A DNA stretch of 64,000 bases, taken from positions 23,760,184 through 23,824,183 of the forward strand of contig CAIIXF020000012.1 in assembly GCA_903813345.2 (NCBI GenBank), given 5' to 3'. Position 1 is the first letter of the stretch. Every line of letters starts with the position of its first letter. Position numbers and translations under genes: made by a program. Of this stretch, positions 46,441-56,197 are shown in pieces. This DNA comes from Owenia fusiformis (Eukaryota > Annelida > Polychaeta > Sabellida > Oweniidae). A model generated the notes under the pieces. It was not told the origin of the DNA. It saw nothing but the letters and a program-made list of their open reading frames with translations, and ran no database searches.

Positions 46441-47327
46441 TAAAAACATGGGGAATAATGTGCTCACGTGTGCTATTTCAATGACTGTATAAAAATAGTA
46501 CAGGTATGTATAAGCATCAATGTAAAAAACCATAAACGCTATCATTACGATGTTAACCGTATTATATTGTGACTGTTTGGAAATGTAACAGACAAAAATA
46601 TACAATAACATTACACTGCTGTATTTCAATTAAAACTTTTGAAAAATACATGTATTGATACTCTACATATAGCCAACTATAATCGTATGTATTTCCTATC
46701 AATATTCAGCTATCAGTCTTTCAAGAAATACATTGAAAACTCTATCTTTAGAGAGCCCTAACATGACCTATACTGAAAATTTGTCCATTAAGCAAATAAA
46801 AATCTAAATAACTCATTAGGGTTGTTCAAAGTAGAAAAGCTAAAGGCTTACTATTGTGGACAATATCCTAACCAAATATGCAAACAGATGTATCAAATTG
46901 TATATGTTTCTGTGTAAATTCATCACTCTAAAACATGTTATTATTTCAAACAGGAACACCCTGACGACAGTACAGTCAGAAACCGTTGTCACAAATGGCG
47001 GCCACGGGTTCGTACATGTATTTGATTCGATTTTCATTAACTGCATGTTTAATAGAGCACCTAGATTAGTTACATCCCCTATTTGTGACAATGGTATCTG
47101 ATTTTATCGTTGCAAAGGTGTTCCAGTGTGTATTCTACTGTCACTGAAAGATAGACCATCCAACCTTTTTCATTCATTACAAAGTGTTTCTATTCCAAGC
47201 TTTTGCGTTTGCATGATTTTAAGTGCAATGCACTGGACGTCATATGGACATTATCTTATTGACCAGTACATGCTTATGCTGCCTACAGATAAACTTTACA
47301 GGAAGAGGGTGTATTTCCAATATAGCC
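46441..47327. other. Stretch between the element and the minus-strand terminal exon
   Basis: AT-rich, without supported genes; overlapping frames at 46840-47101 on both strands show no domain. It should contain the 3' untranslated region of the minus-strand gene ending at 47328. No clear AATAAA was found close to that stop. Confidence 0.4.
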
Positions 47328-47515
47328 TCATGAAAGTTCCCATCTCTCTGCATCCAGTGGGTCATCATATATATCATCAATGTTATCTTCATACTGTTCA
47401 TTATCTGAAATACAAGTACCAGTTGTATAATCTCTAGCAAAGCCAGGATGAGGCAGATGAGACGCTTGCCTCTTCGTCTTTTTAACTTCCTTTGAGAAAT
47501 ATTGAGGAAATATTC
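47328..47515 (-). CDS. Terminal exon of a minus-strand gene (acidic C-terminus)
   Basis: On the minus strand an acceptor (tcattgctacag, AG 47516-47517) opens a phase-1 frame of ~62 codons to a stop at 47328-47330. The peptide starts basic (IFPQYFSKEVKKTKRQ), passes a Pro/His stretch, and ends strongly acidic (SDNEQYEDNIDDIYDDPLDA, then ERWELS). Its YxD/YDDP tyrosines could be phosphorylation sites, as in cytoplasmic tails of receptors; that is speculation. An overlapping 94-codon frame on the same strand is hydrophobic and looks spurious. Linkage to 48569-48622 is by matching phase across an intron that contains the tandem-core element copy 2. Confidence 0.5.
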
Positions 47516-47750
47516 CTGTAGCAATGATGAGTTTTAAATTAATTGTATAACTTTTATAGATTTTAATCTTAAATCATTAATTTTTGAATCAATCGTGAAC
47601 AATCTCAGACATAATGATATGATTATCATCGAGATCTTCTATTGACAGGCAAGTAAGGCAAGGTTTGGAAGTATTTTTCGCTTTGTCCCTTTTTTTCTTC
47701 AAGGCTAAGTCATTGATAACTAGACAACAGCAACGCCAAAGTGTAGCAAA

Positions 47751-48546
47751 TCCCATCGAACAGCCATGGCTGGCATTTTTACAAACAAAGTATACGAGAG
47801 CAAAAATGGCAGTCATTTTTCAAAATGGCAAGCTTCTACCAAAAGTGTCATTAGACAATGTGGCATGCTTAGTTACTATAGTATTTGCATACCAAATATT
47901 TAGAAAATGGCTCCACTACTTTTCGAGTTATAGTTAAATACATTAAAATGGCGACCATTTTTCAAAATGGTCGTTTTCTACCAAAAGTGTCATTAGACAC
48001 TGTGCCATGCTTATAGTATTCACATACCAAATATGAACAAAATCGCTTCACTTCTTTTCGAGTTATAGTAAGTATATGTCAAAATGGCGGCCATTTTTCA
48101 AAATGGCCGCCTTCTACCAAAAGTGTCATTAAACAGTGTGTCATGCTTATAGTATTCACATATCAAATATGAACAAAATTGCTCCACTACTTTTGGTGTT
48201 ACAGCAAAAATCGTAAAATAGCGAGTAAAGGCCGCCATTTTTCATGATGGCTGCCATGTGCTTCTTCAATATCTACATTTCTAGCTTTGTTATTAAAATA
48301 TATTGATATTTCAGTTTTACATATTGTACCTAAATTACTGTAAAATCAGCACTAAAATGGCTGCCATTTATAAATGAGCGGCCATTTTGAAAATCGGCTT
48401 TCCAGAAGAACTTGTACCGCCATAGGGTATATGTGTACAAAATATGAACAAAATCAGCCAACACTATTTGAATTATTGCCCGGACGGATGGACAGATTGA
48501 CGGATGGAGGCATTCCCTATATCCCTGCGAACCTCGTTCCATGGGA
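47751..48546 (+). mobile_element. Tandem-core element, copy 2 (empty site for the 1,060-bp array)
   Basis: Edges tcccatcgaac (47751-47761) and gttccatggga (48536-48546). It contains three to four 135-bp units, then directly the tail with gttacagcaaaaatcgtaaa and a short degenerate cggacgga run. At about 48160-48185 the unit reads straight through aaatatgaacaaaattgctc, exactly where copy 1 is interrupted by the array. Lies in an intron of the minus-strand gene. Confidence 0.75.
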
Positions 48547-48568
48547 TAATTAACAGTTTTTAATATAC

Positions 48569-48622
48569 CTTGGTCACCAAAATCTCCTTGGTGTTCCATC
48601 AATTCGTCTTCATCCCAATCAT
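48569..48622 (-). CDS. 18-codon internal exon of the minus-strand gene
   Basis: Acceptor gttttcattgtatttag (AG 48623-48624) and donor gtatat (GT 48567-48568), 54 nt, phase 1 to phase 1. It encodes the acidic peptide DWDEDELMEHQGDFGDQ. It is proposed because both splice sites and the phase agree with the neighbouring exons. Short exons of this kind are easily false positives. Confidence 0.4.
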
Positions 48623-48891
48623 CTAAATACAATGAAAACATACTCTGTAATAATTTGTAAGACTTGGTAACATTTTTTAATATTGCTTCAAGTTCTGTGA
48701 TCCCCCCCCCCCACTCTACACACTTCAAGAAAACATTTGAAATAGATTCTCACTTTAAATAGACGCTACCTCAAATATACTCTCACCTTAAATGGACAGG
48801 GGTCCTGAGGTTTGATTCATGTTCAAATTCTGTGTAAAATCTTAGAATTTCGTTTCATATGGAATATGATTCTTATACTGTTCTAACTTAC

Positions 48892-48999
48892 CCATAATAA
48901 GAGCAATGTCTCTATCAGGTCTTAGATGAAGCACAGAAAGATCCTGCATGGTCATTGTTATATTGCCATTGGGGACTGTCTCTTTTTCTATTGATGTAC
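48892..48999 (-). CDS. 36-codon internal exon of the minus-strand gene
   Basis: Acceptor tgtacattatatttcag (AG 49000-49001) and strong donor gtaagt (GT 48890-48891), 108 nt, phase 1 at both ends. Reads (G)TSIEKETVPNGNITMTMQD followed by LSVLHLRPDRDIALIM. No domain recognised; sequence between the LRR-like exon and the acidic tail. Splice sites are good on both sides, making this one of the firmer exons of the model. Confidence 0.5.
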
Positions 49000-49189
49000 C
49001 TGAAATATAATGTACACAAAGTAAAATAAATGTGCTGATACAGACTTGATTTAATTTACTTGCAATATCAACAAACAAGAGATCATTTCAGTGTCACTGA
49101 TTCATTACATATAATATATTAATAGAAACAAGTAAAATGTAACAAGGCATTAACATGACAAAATCTCACCACCTACAAATGGTTACAAA

Positions 49190-49522
49190 AGTGTAACAAT
49201 TGGTTGTATCTCAAATCTAAAGTCAGATTTGAACTTTTGAGAAGAAAATTGGTCACCATGAAGCAAGCTGAAAAATACCTTTTTTGACCTTCAATATGTT
49301 GCCATGGTAACAGTTATGGCAGAAATGTGTTGGAACTTATAACACGTTTATAAATGTTATCAGTAAAAATTTGAAGTCACTGTACTGTAAGTTATTTGAA
49401 ATAGTAATTACAGACACTGACTGCCAATTGAAAGAATTTGTTACAGATGTCAAATACCAAACACCATCCACAAAAAAGTTGAAGACTATAACAGTATGTC
49501 ACCACTTATGGTGGCGACATAA
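49190..49522 (+). repeat. Plus-strand relative of the tatgtcaccac hairpin family
   Basis: Begins with a degenerate unit (agtcagatttgaacttttga, gaagcaagctgaaaaatacc, ttttttgacc) and ends in the hairpin tatgtcaccac-ttat-ggtggcgacata (49496-49522). Compare 17086-17530. Intronic with respect to the minus-strand gene. Confidence 0.5.
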
Positions 49523-49621
49523 AAATCATAAGCCACTATTAGGTTATCGGGTTATGAGACACTATTAGAGAGTAAACCAAGAATGTCCAATTAATATTTT
49601 TGGAATTCCTGCAATACTTAC

Positions 49622-49750
49622 CACCAGCTGTTATTGTAACTTTGTGACTAGAATATGGCAGTTTGTCAAATATTGAGTTGTCCAACTGAAGATTGCCACT
49701 CAGGTCTAACTCTTGAATTGCATTGCATCCAGTCAGAACTGCTGTGATTC
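49622..49750 (-). CDS. Leucine-rich-repeat-like exon of the minus-strand gene
   Basis: Acceptor attaattcttttttcag (AG 49751-49752), donor gtaagt (GT 49620-49621), 129 nt, phase 1 to phase 1. The peptide ITAVLTGCNAIQELDLSGNL fits the LxxLxLSxN pattern of a leucine-rich repeat, then continues with QLDNSIFDKLPYSSHKVTI. LRRs form curved ligand- or partner-binding surfaces, e.g. in Toll-like or NLR-type immune proteins. Only one repeat is visible here, so the family cannot be fixed. Upstream exons were not identified between 49.8 and 52.4 kb. Confidence 0.5.
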
Positions 49751-51167
49751 CTGAAAAAAGAATTAATAAAAGCATAGGCTAAGGGCGATAGAATTCATTT
49801 TTAAATAAAGATGGCATGGTAATCGATCTGTGTTTATCTATGTTTCAGAAAATGATAATACTGGATTCTGTTGGTGCTGCCATCTTTATATCGCCCCAAA
49901 ACCTATGAATAAAAGTGATTAAAAACATAATAAAAAGCATCAAATATAGGATGGTGATTTCTGACATAAAATACATGGTACTTATGCTTTGAAAACCCTT
50001 ATTCTGAATTTGGATAGATCCCCCTCTCTATATACTGATCCACACATACATGCTGCTTACAAAGCTTGGTTTAAGAAGATGTTTAAGTCAACTATCATGC
50101 TCTTGGCTAGTCATGAATAGCTAGATAGTTTTACAAAATACAGAACGCACTAGCATATAAATTACTTCCATCAGCTATAATTCAAATACAGTAAAACACC
50201 TTAGTGAACACCTGTCTCTAATTGACACCCTACCTCCTCACATACTCTGCTGACTTCTGTATAAATTACCCTCTCTGTAATGAACACTTACCAAAACTGA
50301 ACATTTTTCTCAGCAAAAATTAAATATACAGGTTTTACTATATATTAGAATAGGTGTGGATTATAACAGGTACATGTACAGAGCTTTTACTGTCTGAGAG
50401 TGACACATTTATACATGTACAAAATATTAAGGCACATGGATACAAGAACCTTACTAGTATGCGCCAAATCGCTTCCAAAGTGGCTTAGTTAGTCTAAACC
50501 GATGTTGAGGTAGATTACTAAGAAGTGGCCCATAGTCATTATAGATTGGTTCATTGACTTTTCATTTTCACTTGTCTGCAGTTAAAAAGGTGACACGAAA
50601 GGGCTAAAAGGCTTGCCCCAAGGTGCAACCGTCAAAAATATGAGTTTGAAAAAAATTATGTTTTTCAAATAATAGCAGTGAGTATATGAAATAGGAGGCA
50701 TATTTGATATTGATATGTATGATAGTCTATTTGGGTGTGGTCATTTTTATTAAAAACAATAATGGTGAAGAATTATGTATTGCATGCTGACCTTAAAATG
50801 CCATTTTAATTCAAAAGTCACTGTTGCTAATGATAATATTCCTAGTTTACTTATTTAATGTTTTCTAAATGTTTCAATTACCATTATGTTAGTTTTTGGC
50901 AAAGTAAATAATTAAAGGAGTCACACAAGGATCTACTTTATTTACAACTTTTTCATATTTAGTGATGATTTAAAAAAAATACTAAGTTTAACACAATTTT
51001 ATTTGTTAAATATTAAATAAAATGATCATGGTATAACAGGTTCCAGTGAAGTTTGACATTTTTCCAGTTTGACAAAAGTATTAAACAAAACTGTTTTATA
51101 GGTGTTTTTACTCATGACATATTTATTCATTGCATCTTCTTACATTAATTCAGGCACATGTATTTCA
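49751..51167. other. Gene-free stretch, presumed intron
   Basis: AT-rich; no exon with good splice sites and no repeat was recognised. Upstream LRR exons could be hidden here. Confidence 0.4.
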
Positions 51168-51635
51168 GAGGGAAACAAGTTGTCTGAATTCAGACAGAAA
51201 CATTCCTTAGCTAAACATATAGTGTATCTTATACTTGAATATTCTGTGTCTGAATTCAGGCAGCGGCATTCTAATCTATGAGTAACCTAAATTTTCACTG
51301 TATGAATTCAGACACAACTTGATAATACTGAATTTGTTTATCTCTTGTGTCTGAATTCAGACACAGGCTTTTCCATATTAGAAAACAGAAGCTGATTTCA
51401 ACTGTCTGAATTCAGACACAATTTGATAATAGTAAGATGAATTTGTTTATCTTATGTGTTGTGTCTGAATTCAGACAGTGGAAATCAGTATCAATTTTCT
51501 CAGATTGAAATCTTGTCTGAATTCAGACACATAAACAAATTCATCTCACTATAATGAGACTGTGTCTGAATTCAGACATAGGCTTTTCCATGCTAGAAAA
51601 CTGATTCAACTGTCTGAATTCAGACATGGACTGAT
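51168..51635. repeat. Cluster of about nine GTCTGAATTCAGAC palindromes
   Basis: Copies of the perfect 14-bp palindrome or one-base variants lie at irregular 35-75-bp spacing, often extended to tgtgtctgaattcagacaca. Sequence between copies is partly repeated (tttgataatagt, cttttccat...tagaaaac) but mostly AT-rich. A second, regular cluster of the same palindrome is at 62819-63420. Confidence 0.9.
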
Positions 51636-52444
51636 CATAGTGAGGTGAACCCTAATTAAGTTATGCAATGTTGCATATGACCACATTATCCATACTTTTC
51701 TGACAGAAATGGACATAATATACTCTAATTCACATCAAAGTAGTTAGAAAATAACAATTTCTTTTTATATATGGTTCTCAGTGACAGTTCTCATGGTTTA
51801 ATCTACTGTACATCATTACAAAATGTATATGTTCAACCTTAAGTTCATCAAATTGTATGTCTGACTACTTTAATAATATATTTCAGCACATATTTTTGAG
51901 TACACTCAGTACATACAGAAAAAGTTGTCAAGTTATTCCATTCCATTTCATTTGATTTATTTGATCCTTTTAACTTAGAGATGTTAACATACATTCTGCA
52001 TCACATGATTGAAGCTTATTTAAAATTGATGAACTATTTACAATCAAATTATTTTGTTAATAACTATTATGATACTAGTATAGTAACTATATAGTAAATA
52101 TAAAAGGTATAATATAAAATGTACAACCCAAGGGAAAAGTGAACCATGTCACTTTCACTTCATTTGATAGATCTTTGACAATTTGTAGCTGTCAAAATAC
52201 TAGATTAATAGTATTTATCTGTGTGTCTCGAATTGTGGCGGGGGGGGGGGGGTGTCAATGTTTTTTTTAAATTTTGTTGTAAGTTGATTTTATTTCTGAT
52301 TTGTTGTGGGATTCAATTAATTGGACTGTGTTAAAGCGAATGCTTAACTTCAATTTTAAGTTCCCTGTCAATAGTCATGGTACAGTAGATGCCATTGAAT
52401 ATAAAGTTTGCCGTGTTCAATTGATATCCCGTTAAAAGTAAATT
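51636..52444. other. Gene-free stretch
   Basis: AT-rich; a G-run (about 52240-52252) and a T-run follow. No gene seen. Confidence 0.45.
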
Positions 52445-52593
52445 TTAATGTCCAATTTCCACAACCAAACCAATCTTCACTGCTTCACCAGTACTCATTC
52501 TATATCCTACTATGTATTCCACCTCAAACTTCTGTCTTATTTGGAGGGGTCTCTGGTTTCCCCCTGATTTAATGGACATTTGCTTGTTACAAC
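52445..52593 (-). CDS. Last exon of a small minus-strand gene or relic
   Basis: Acceptor ctatactatttcag (AG 52594-52595), phase 1, then 49 codons to a stop at 52445-52447. The peptide NKQMSIKSGGNQRPLQIRQK followed by FEVEYIVGYRMSTGEAVKIG looks like beta-strand-rich folded protein. A phase-1 donor-like gtgaag inside the exon could extend the transcript toward the LRR-like exon at 49622-49750 instead. Family not recognised. Confidence 0.5.
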
Positions 52594-52821
52594 CTGAAAT
52601 AGTATAGATTAAACAGTTTTATCTATGTTATCATGAAGACTCAACTTGACGGATGGACAGACAAAAGCAGACAGACACTCCTAATAATAAAGAAAAATAA
52701 CAAAATAAGCGGGAAAATATCACACTTCAAATTTAATATGGAGTGTTATGGAATATAATAATTTGAGTGGAATATACCTTTTTGACCATTATTGTGTTTT
52801 GATTCAATGTAATGCTCATAC

Positions 52822-52937
52822 CTTTTTCTGCAGACCTCGACTTTGTTCGTTCAATAATGCTGTTAGGATTAATCACTTTCTTTTTTGACTCATGTGTATG
52901 TCCTTCTCATATAGCCATGAGAGTTTGACCGGATTTT
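52822..52937 (-). pseudogene. Internal exon with a one-base deletion in an A-run
   Basis: Acceptor attaatatttcag (AG 52938-52939) and donor gtatga (GT 52820-52821). Entry is phase 1 and the needed exit is phase 1, but the exon is 116 nt, one short of a multiple of three. The first part reads ENPVKLSWLYEKDIHMSQK. After the run of six A (complement of 52881-52886) the sensible frame shifts to KVINPNSIIERTKSRSAEK. A seventh A would restore one frame. Either the gene is decaying or the assembly has a homopolymer error. Confidence 0.5.
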
Positions 52938-53060
52938 CTGAAATATTAATTATCAGTCTATCAATGTCAAGTAAGAATAAGTTAATTAATTAAGTAGAAT
53001 TTAAAACAAACAAAATTTTTTTAAAAATTAAATATACATTTTGATGATGGTGTTACATAC

Positions 53061-53318
53061 TTGCAGTGCAAACATAGATTCCTTCCAATATATGCAAACT
53101 CTCTTTGTTATGTTCACTGACTTTTGTCACTTTGTATGGCTCGGCAAGTCGATTATCAAATGATATCGGCCCTGTTTCAAATGTTGGTACCTTAGTTGCC
53201 ATCTCATATTTTCCAAGTTAGTTTTGCATTGTGTTTTCTACCACAAGTAAATGCATCCAGGAGTGTTGTCTTCATAAGATCTACATCTAAAGCCTTCTCT
53301 TTTCAAGTATTAGCGGTT
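53061..53318 (-). CDS. First recognised exon of the same minus-strand gene or relic
   Basis: Donor gtatgt (GT 53059-53060) in phase 1; acceptor tgtttattttgcag (AG 53319-53320). From the ATG at 53200-53202 it encodes MATKVPTFETGPISFDNRLA, then EPYKVTKVSEHNKESLHILE and GIYVCTA. Upstream, a different frame (VDLMKTTLLDAFTCGRKHNA) is open from the acceptor side, so the complete 258-nt exon would need two compensating shifts to be one frame. Either translation begins at the ATG or the exon is degenerating. No domain recognised; there is a faint resemblance to immunoglobulin-like strands (GIYVCTA), not enough to name. Confidence 0.45.
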
Positions 53319-53436
53319 CTGCAAAATAAACAGTGCTAACATATTATTTGACCTCACAGACTTGACGTTTTTGTCTAATACAAGATTAAAAAACCATAAG
53401 AGTCATTATAATATTTTGAATTCTCATATTAAGCTG

Positions 53437-53660
53437 TCACCCAAGGAGGATTGGAAGCCAGGGTTCCAACTCAATATTCTTTAATCTCTAATCGATGCGA
53501 TAGTTTCAGATCCTGCCTGTATATTTCTACGGCTGCCAGGAGAATGACTGATATTCTTGATTGAATTTTGTATTCATAACATGGCTATGTGATAATACCC
53601 ATATATGAAACAGAATATCGATTGGCGTCACTGGGAGAAAATCCTCCTTGGCTGTCACAT
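53437..53660. repeat. Possible short MITE with ccaaggaggatt ends
   Basis: ccaaggaggatt (53443-53454) is inverted as aatcctccttgg (about 53639-53650), with ctgtcac next to both. The interior is not palindromic. Weak case. Confidence 0.35.
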
Positions 53661-54967
53661 TAGTTATTTATGAAGAAATGTATATTATTTAGGGTCTGCC
53701 TAAAAAACAGATGACTGGGTAGCCGGTGACTCAGGGTACCTAATGTGTCTAGCAGGGTTACCAACTTTCAAAGTTGGACATTTTCCCCTTATATAGTAGC
53801 AAATTGACATGATAGCCCCAGCCTCCTAAGTGTAAACTATACTGTTCTATATTTACACATTATCTTTTTATCAAAAACCTACCAGAGACCAAGCACTTTT
53901 TGAATAATCGACTATTTTTTCAATATCAGAATACCTGGAAGGCATAAAATCAAATCCTAGCCCTGCTAAGAATGTTACCAAGTCACCTGGCAACCTCGTT
54001 ATCCAGTCACCCCAATTTTACACAAAACCTTTAATTCTCCTCTCAAGCTTAACCCTCTTCTAAATTATTTTTACATCTTTCTATCCTACTCTGGACTTAA
54101 AATTATGATAAATTGACTTACCAAATTCACAATTCCCTGTTGATGTATCTGCCATACTGTACATAAGCATGTTCCAATAATCCAGTGTTTAACTGTTTAA
54201 TTCAGATCTCTTTCTTCAAAATGTTAATAATTTCTAATATTGTCTGTTAAACCTGTTTCCGCCAAAAATTTGAATGGGTGTAACTTAAATCCCTTCTTTC
54301 ATTGGATAGTGTAAAGTTTGGGTGAGTCTAATATTTCAAAAAGGGTACACAGTGATTCAATGGACTGATCTGAAAGCTTATTCCCTAAGTGCTACTAACT
54401 GTATCTGTATGCAATATACACCACAAAAGTAACATTAACATCTTCAAATAGAATAGTTTCCATTGGACAATTGATTATACAGTATACAAAAGGAAAATAA
54501 CAAAAGCATGACAGTTGGAGAAATCCTAGGTGCTGGAAATTTGAAGAAGATTCTAGGATTTATTTCCAATATGTTGATGATAGTCGGGGTAAGTTATTTT
54601 TATTAATATAGTTTTAAATACTTTTTCAAAAATTACATTTAATTTAAGAAAATCCAACTAATCTTAAATATAAAAAGAGATATTGAAGATTAGAATTAAT
54701 GCGGATTATGTGAGCTTCCCCCTTAAACCAACTAGAACTTTTAAACCAAGAATGAATCACAGCCCCTTCAATGAATGATATTGGTTTAAAACTTATGAAT
54801 TTGAAAATTTTAGATGAATAAATCACTGGCCCTTCAGAGGGGAATAATAGTGCAATGATGGTGGTCTTTCCTAACTTGGACTCAACCACCAATGATAGGG
54901 TTAAATTACTGTTGCTGCAAAATGTTGATTATATAAAGCTATTAATAATTTACATTATTTTTTGTAG
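53661..54967. other. Gene-free stretch upstream of the candidate plus-strand exon
   Basis: Contains a plus-strand frame from ATG 54508 to a good donor at 54589 (MTVGEILGAGNLKKILGF...), but its phase does not fit the exon at 54968. An 82-codon minus-strand frame at 54644-54892 has no domain. Neither is called. Confidence 0.35.
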
Positions 54968-55040
54968 GAACAAAGCCCTACATGCATACATAAAATATAT
55001 TGATTGTGAAGAAGAGTCTGCTACCAACATATGGATAAAG
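54968..55040 (+). CDS. Candidate exon of a plus-strand gene
   Basis: Acceptor acattattttttgtag (AG 54966-54967) and donor gtgagt at 55041. Reads (x)NKALHAYIKYIDCEEESATN then IWIK and ends in phase 0, which fits the phase-0 exon at 60560. The frame is also open upstream to an ATG at 54855, so it might instead be the unspliced 3' part of a first exon. Unknown family. Confidence comes from splice sites and from the natural continuation into VMFETKKRRAVYVGYF in the next exon. Confidence 0.45.
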
Positions 55041-55378
55041 GTGAGTAATTAATTCTAACATGTTTATTTGCCTTGTTTTCTTTAAAACAATTTTTCCTGA
55101 AATTTTGAAACAATATTCAACATTTTTCCCTTTCGTTTGGGGCCCACATCTTTTGTATTAAAGGATAGTACCTTGTTGACTCCTTACTTTTTATTCATTA
55201 TAAGTTCTAGTTCAGTGTTCCATCTGTACTTTGTTGCATTAGGCCATATGATGTAGATACTTTGTTTTATGTCATGCTTTAAAGTCCAAATTACACAATG
55301 GCATAAGGAAAACAAACATTAACACTTGTTCATCCTTCTTCAAAGGACTTCATTTATGCTTAAACAGTCGAAATGTTG

Positions 55379-56197
55379 AGGCATGCGCAGACCTCTATTT
55401 AGTGATATTTTCATTTCAAATATGGCGGCCAATCCGATGTCTGACGACCCTTACAAAGAATCTAGGCAGTTTGCATTTTTACCTCCTGTGAAATAACAAG
55501 TGGAATTTAGTAGTTGTTTTGTGTTTTATTATCATTCTGCATCGTAATTCTATGTGATGTGGTGTTGAAATGTCAGCAGAAATACATATCCATACGATAA
55601 TCGAGTGAATCAGATAACAGATTTTTCGAAAACCCGTCTCGTGCTAAGAGTGTAAAAACTTGTATTAACATGCTCAAAAGTGCCAATGTGCACATCAATG
55701 TCAAGCTAAATCAATGTTGTGTCTAAAACAGGTACCCGATCTACTCAAAACAGCTTGTCATTCACGTATACACGCTTAGCAAACACGGCGAAATGACCTG
55801 AATCTTGGAATTTCGTTCGAGAGCTAGTAATGTTTGCTCCGGTCTTCGTCATAAGTGTTCATCAGACTTCACGCATGCGCAGGAGAAAAACCATCAACCA
55901 ATAAGGTTTATAAATCAATTTTGCGCATGCGCCTTACAACGGTAAAGAAATTCGTATTTATAAACGAACCAGTTTGAGATAACCCGATATCAGTCGGAGA
56001 AATCTGACGATCTACGAAACTCACTTCAAAAAATCAAATGCGGACTGACGGCGTATTCTACTATGTTTGGATCTAAGATTTTCAGTATAGATAAAGTCTT
56101 TTATGATCTTTCGAATGAGGTAAGTCTCTAGTTCGAAAGACAATCGTATCAACTTGAACAAAAGTTGAGTTTTGACGAAAAATTTTAACATGCGCAG
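55379..56197. promoter_or_regulatory. CpG-containing stretch with four CATGCGCA (NRF1-like) motifs
   Basis: catgcgca at 55382-55389, 55873-55880 (reading gcatgcgca) and 56190-56197, plus a full palindromic tgcgcatgcgc at 55922-55932, the consensus of NRF1/erect-wing-type factors that bind promoters. The region is richer in CpG than its neighbours. An ATG at 55422 (atggcggcc) opens 24 codons. A promoter for a gene in either direction is plausible but no transcript start can be fixed. Confidence 0.35.
55422..55496 (+). CDS. 24-codon frame with good start context (doubtful)
   Basis: MAANPMSDDPYKESRQFAFL followed by PPVK and a stop. The composition is protein-like and the ATG stands in an atggcggcc context close to NRF1-like sites, so this could be a first exon whose donor was not recognised, or a chance frame. 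No homolog known to me. Confidence 0.2.
   Translation: MAANPMSDDPYKESRQFAFLPPVK

Noticed and set aside
46310-46492. Frame with TDGRTDGR repeats
   Set aside because: Translation of the ACGG microsatellite.
48330-48728. 132-codon minus-strand frame through 48.3-48.7 kb
   Set aside because: Most of it translates the tandem-core element and microsatellite; only the 54-nt piece at 48569-48622 has fitting splice sites.
54508-54588. Plus-strand 27-codon exon candidate with a good donor (MTVGEILGAG...)
   Set aside because: It ends in phase 0 while the next candidate exon at 54968 needs two carried-over bases; no other partner found.
54644-54892. 82-codon minus-strand frame
   Set aside because: No domain, no splice sites that fit neighbours, AT-rich composition.
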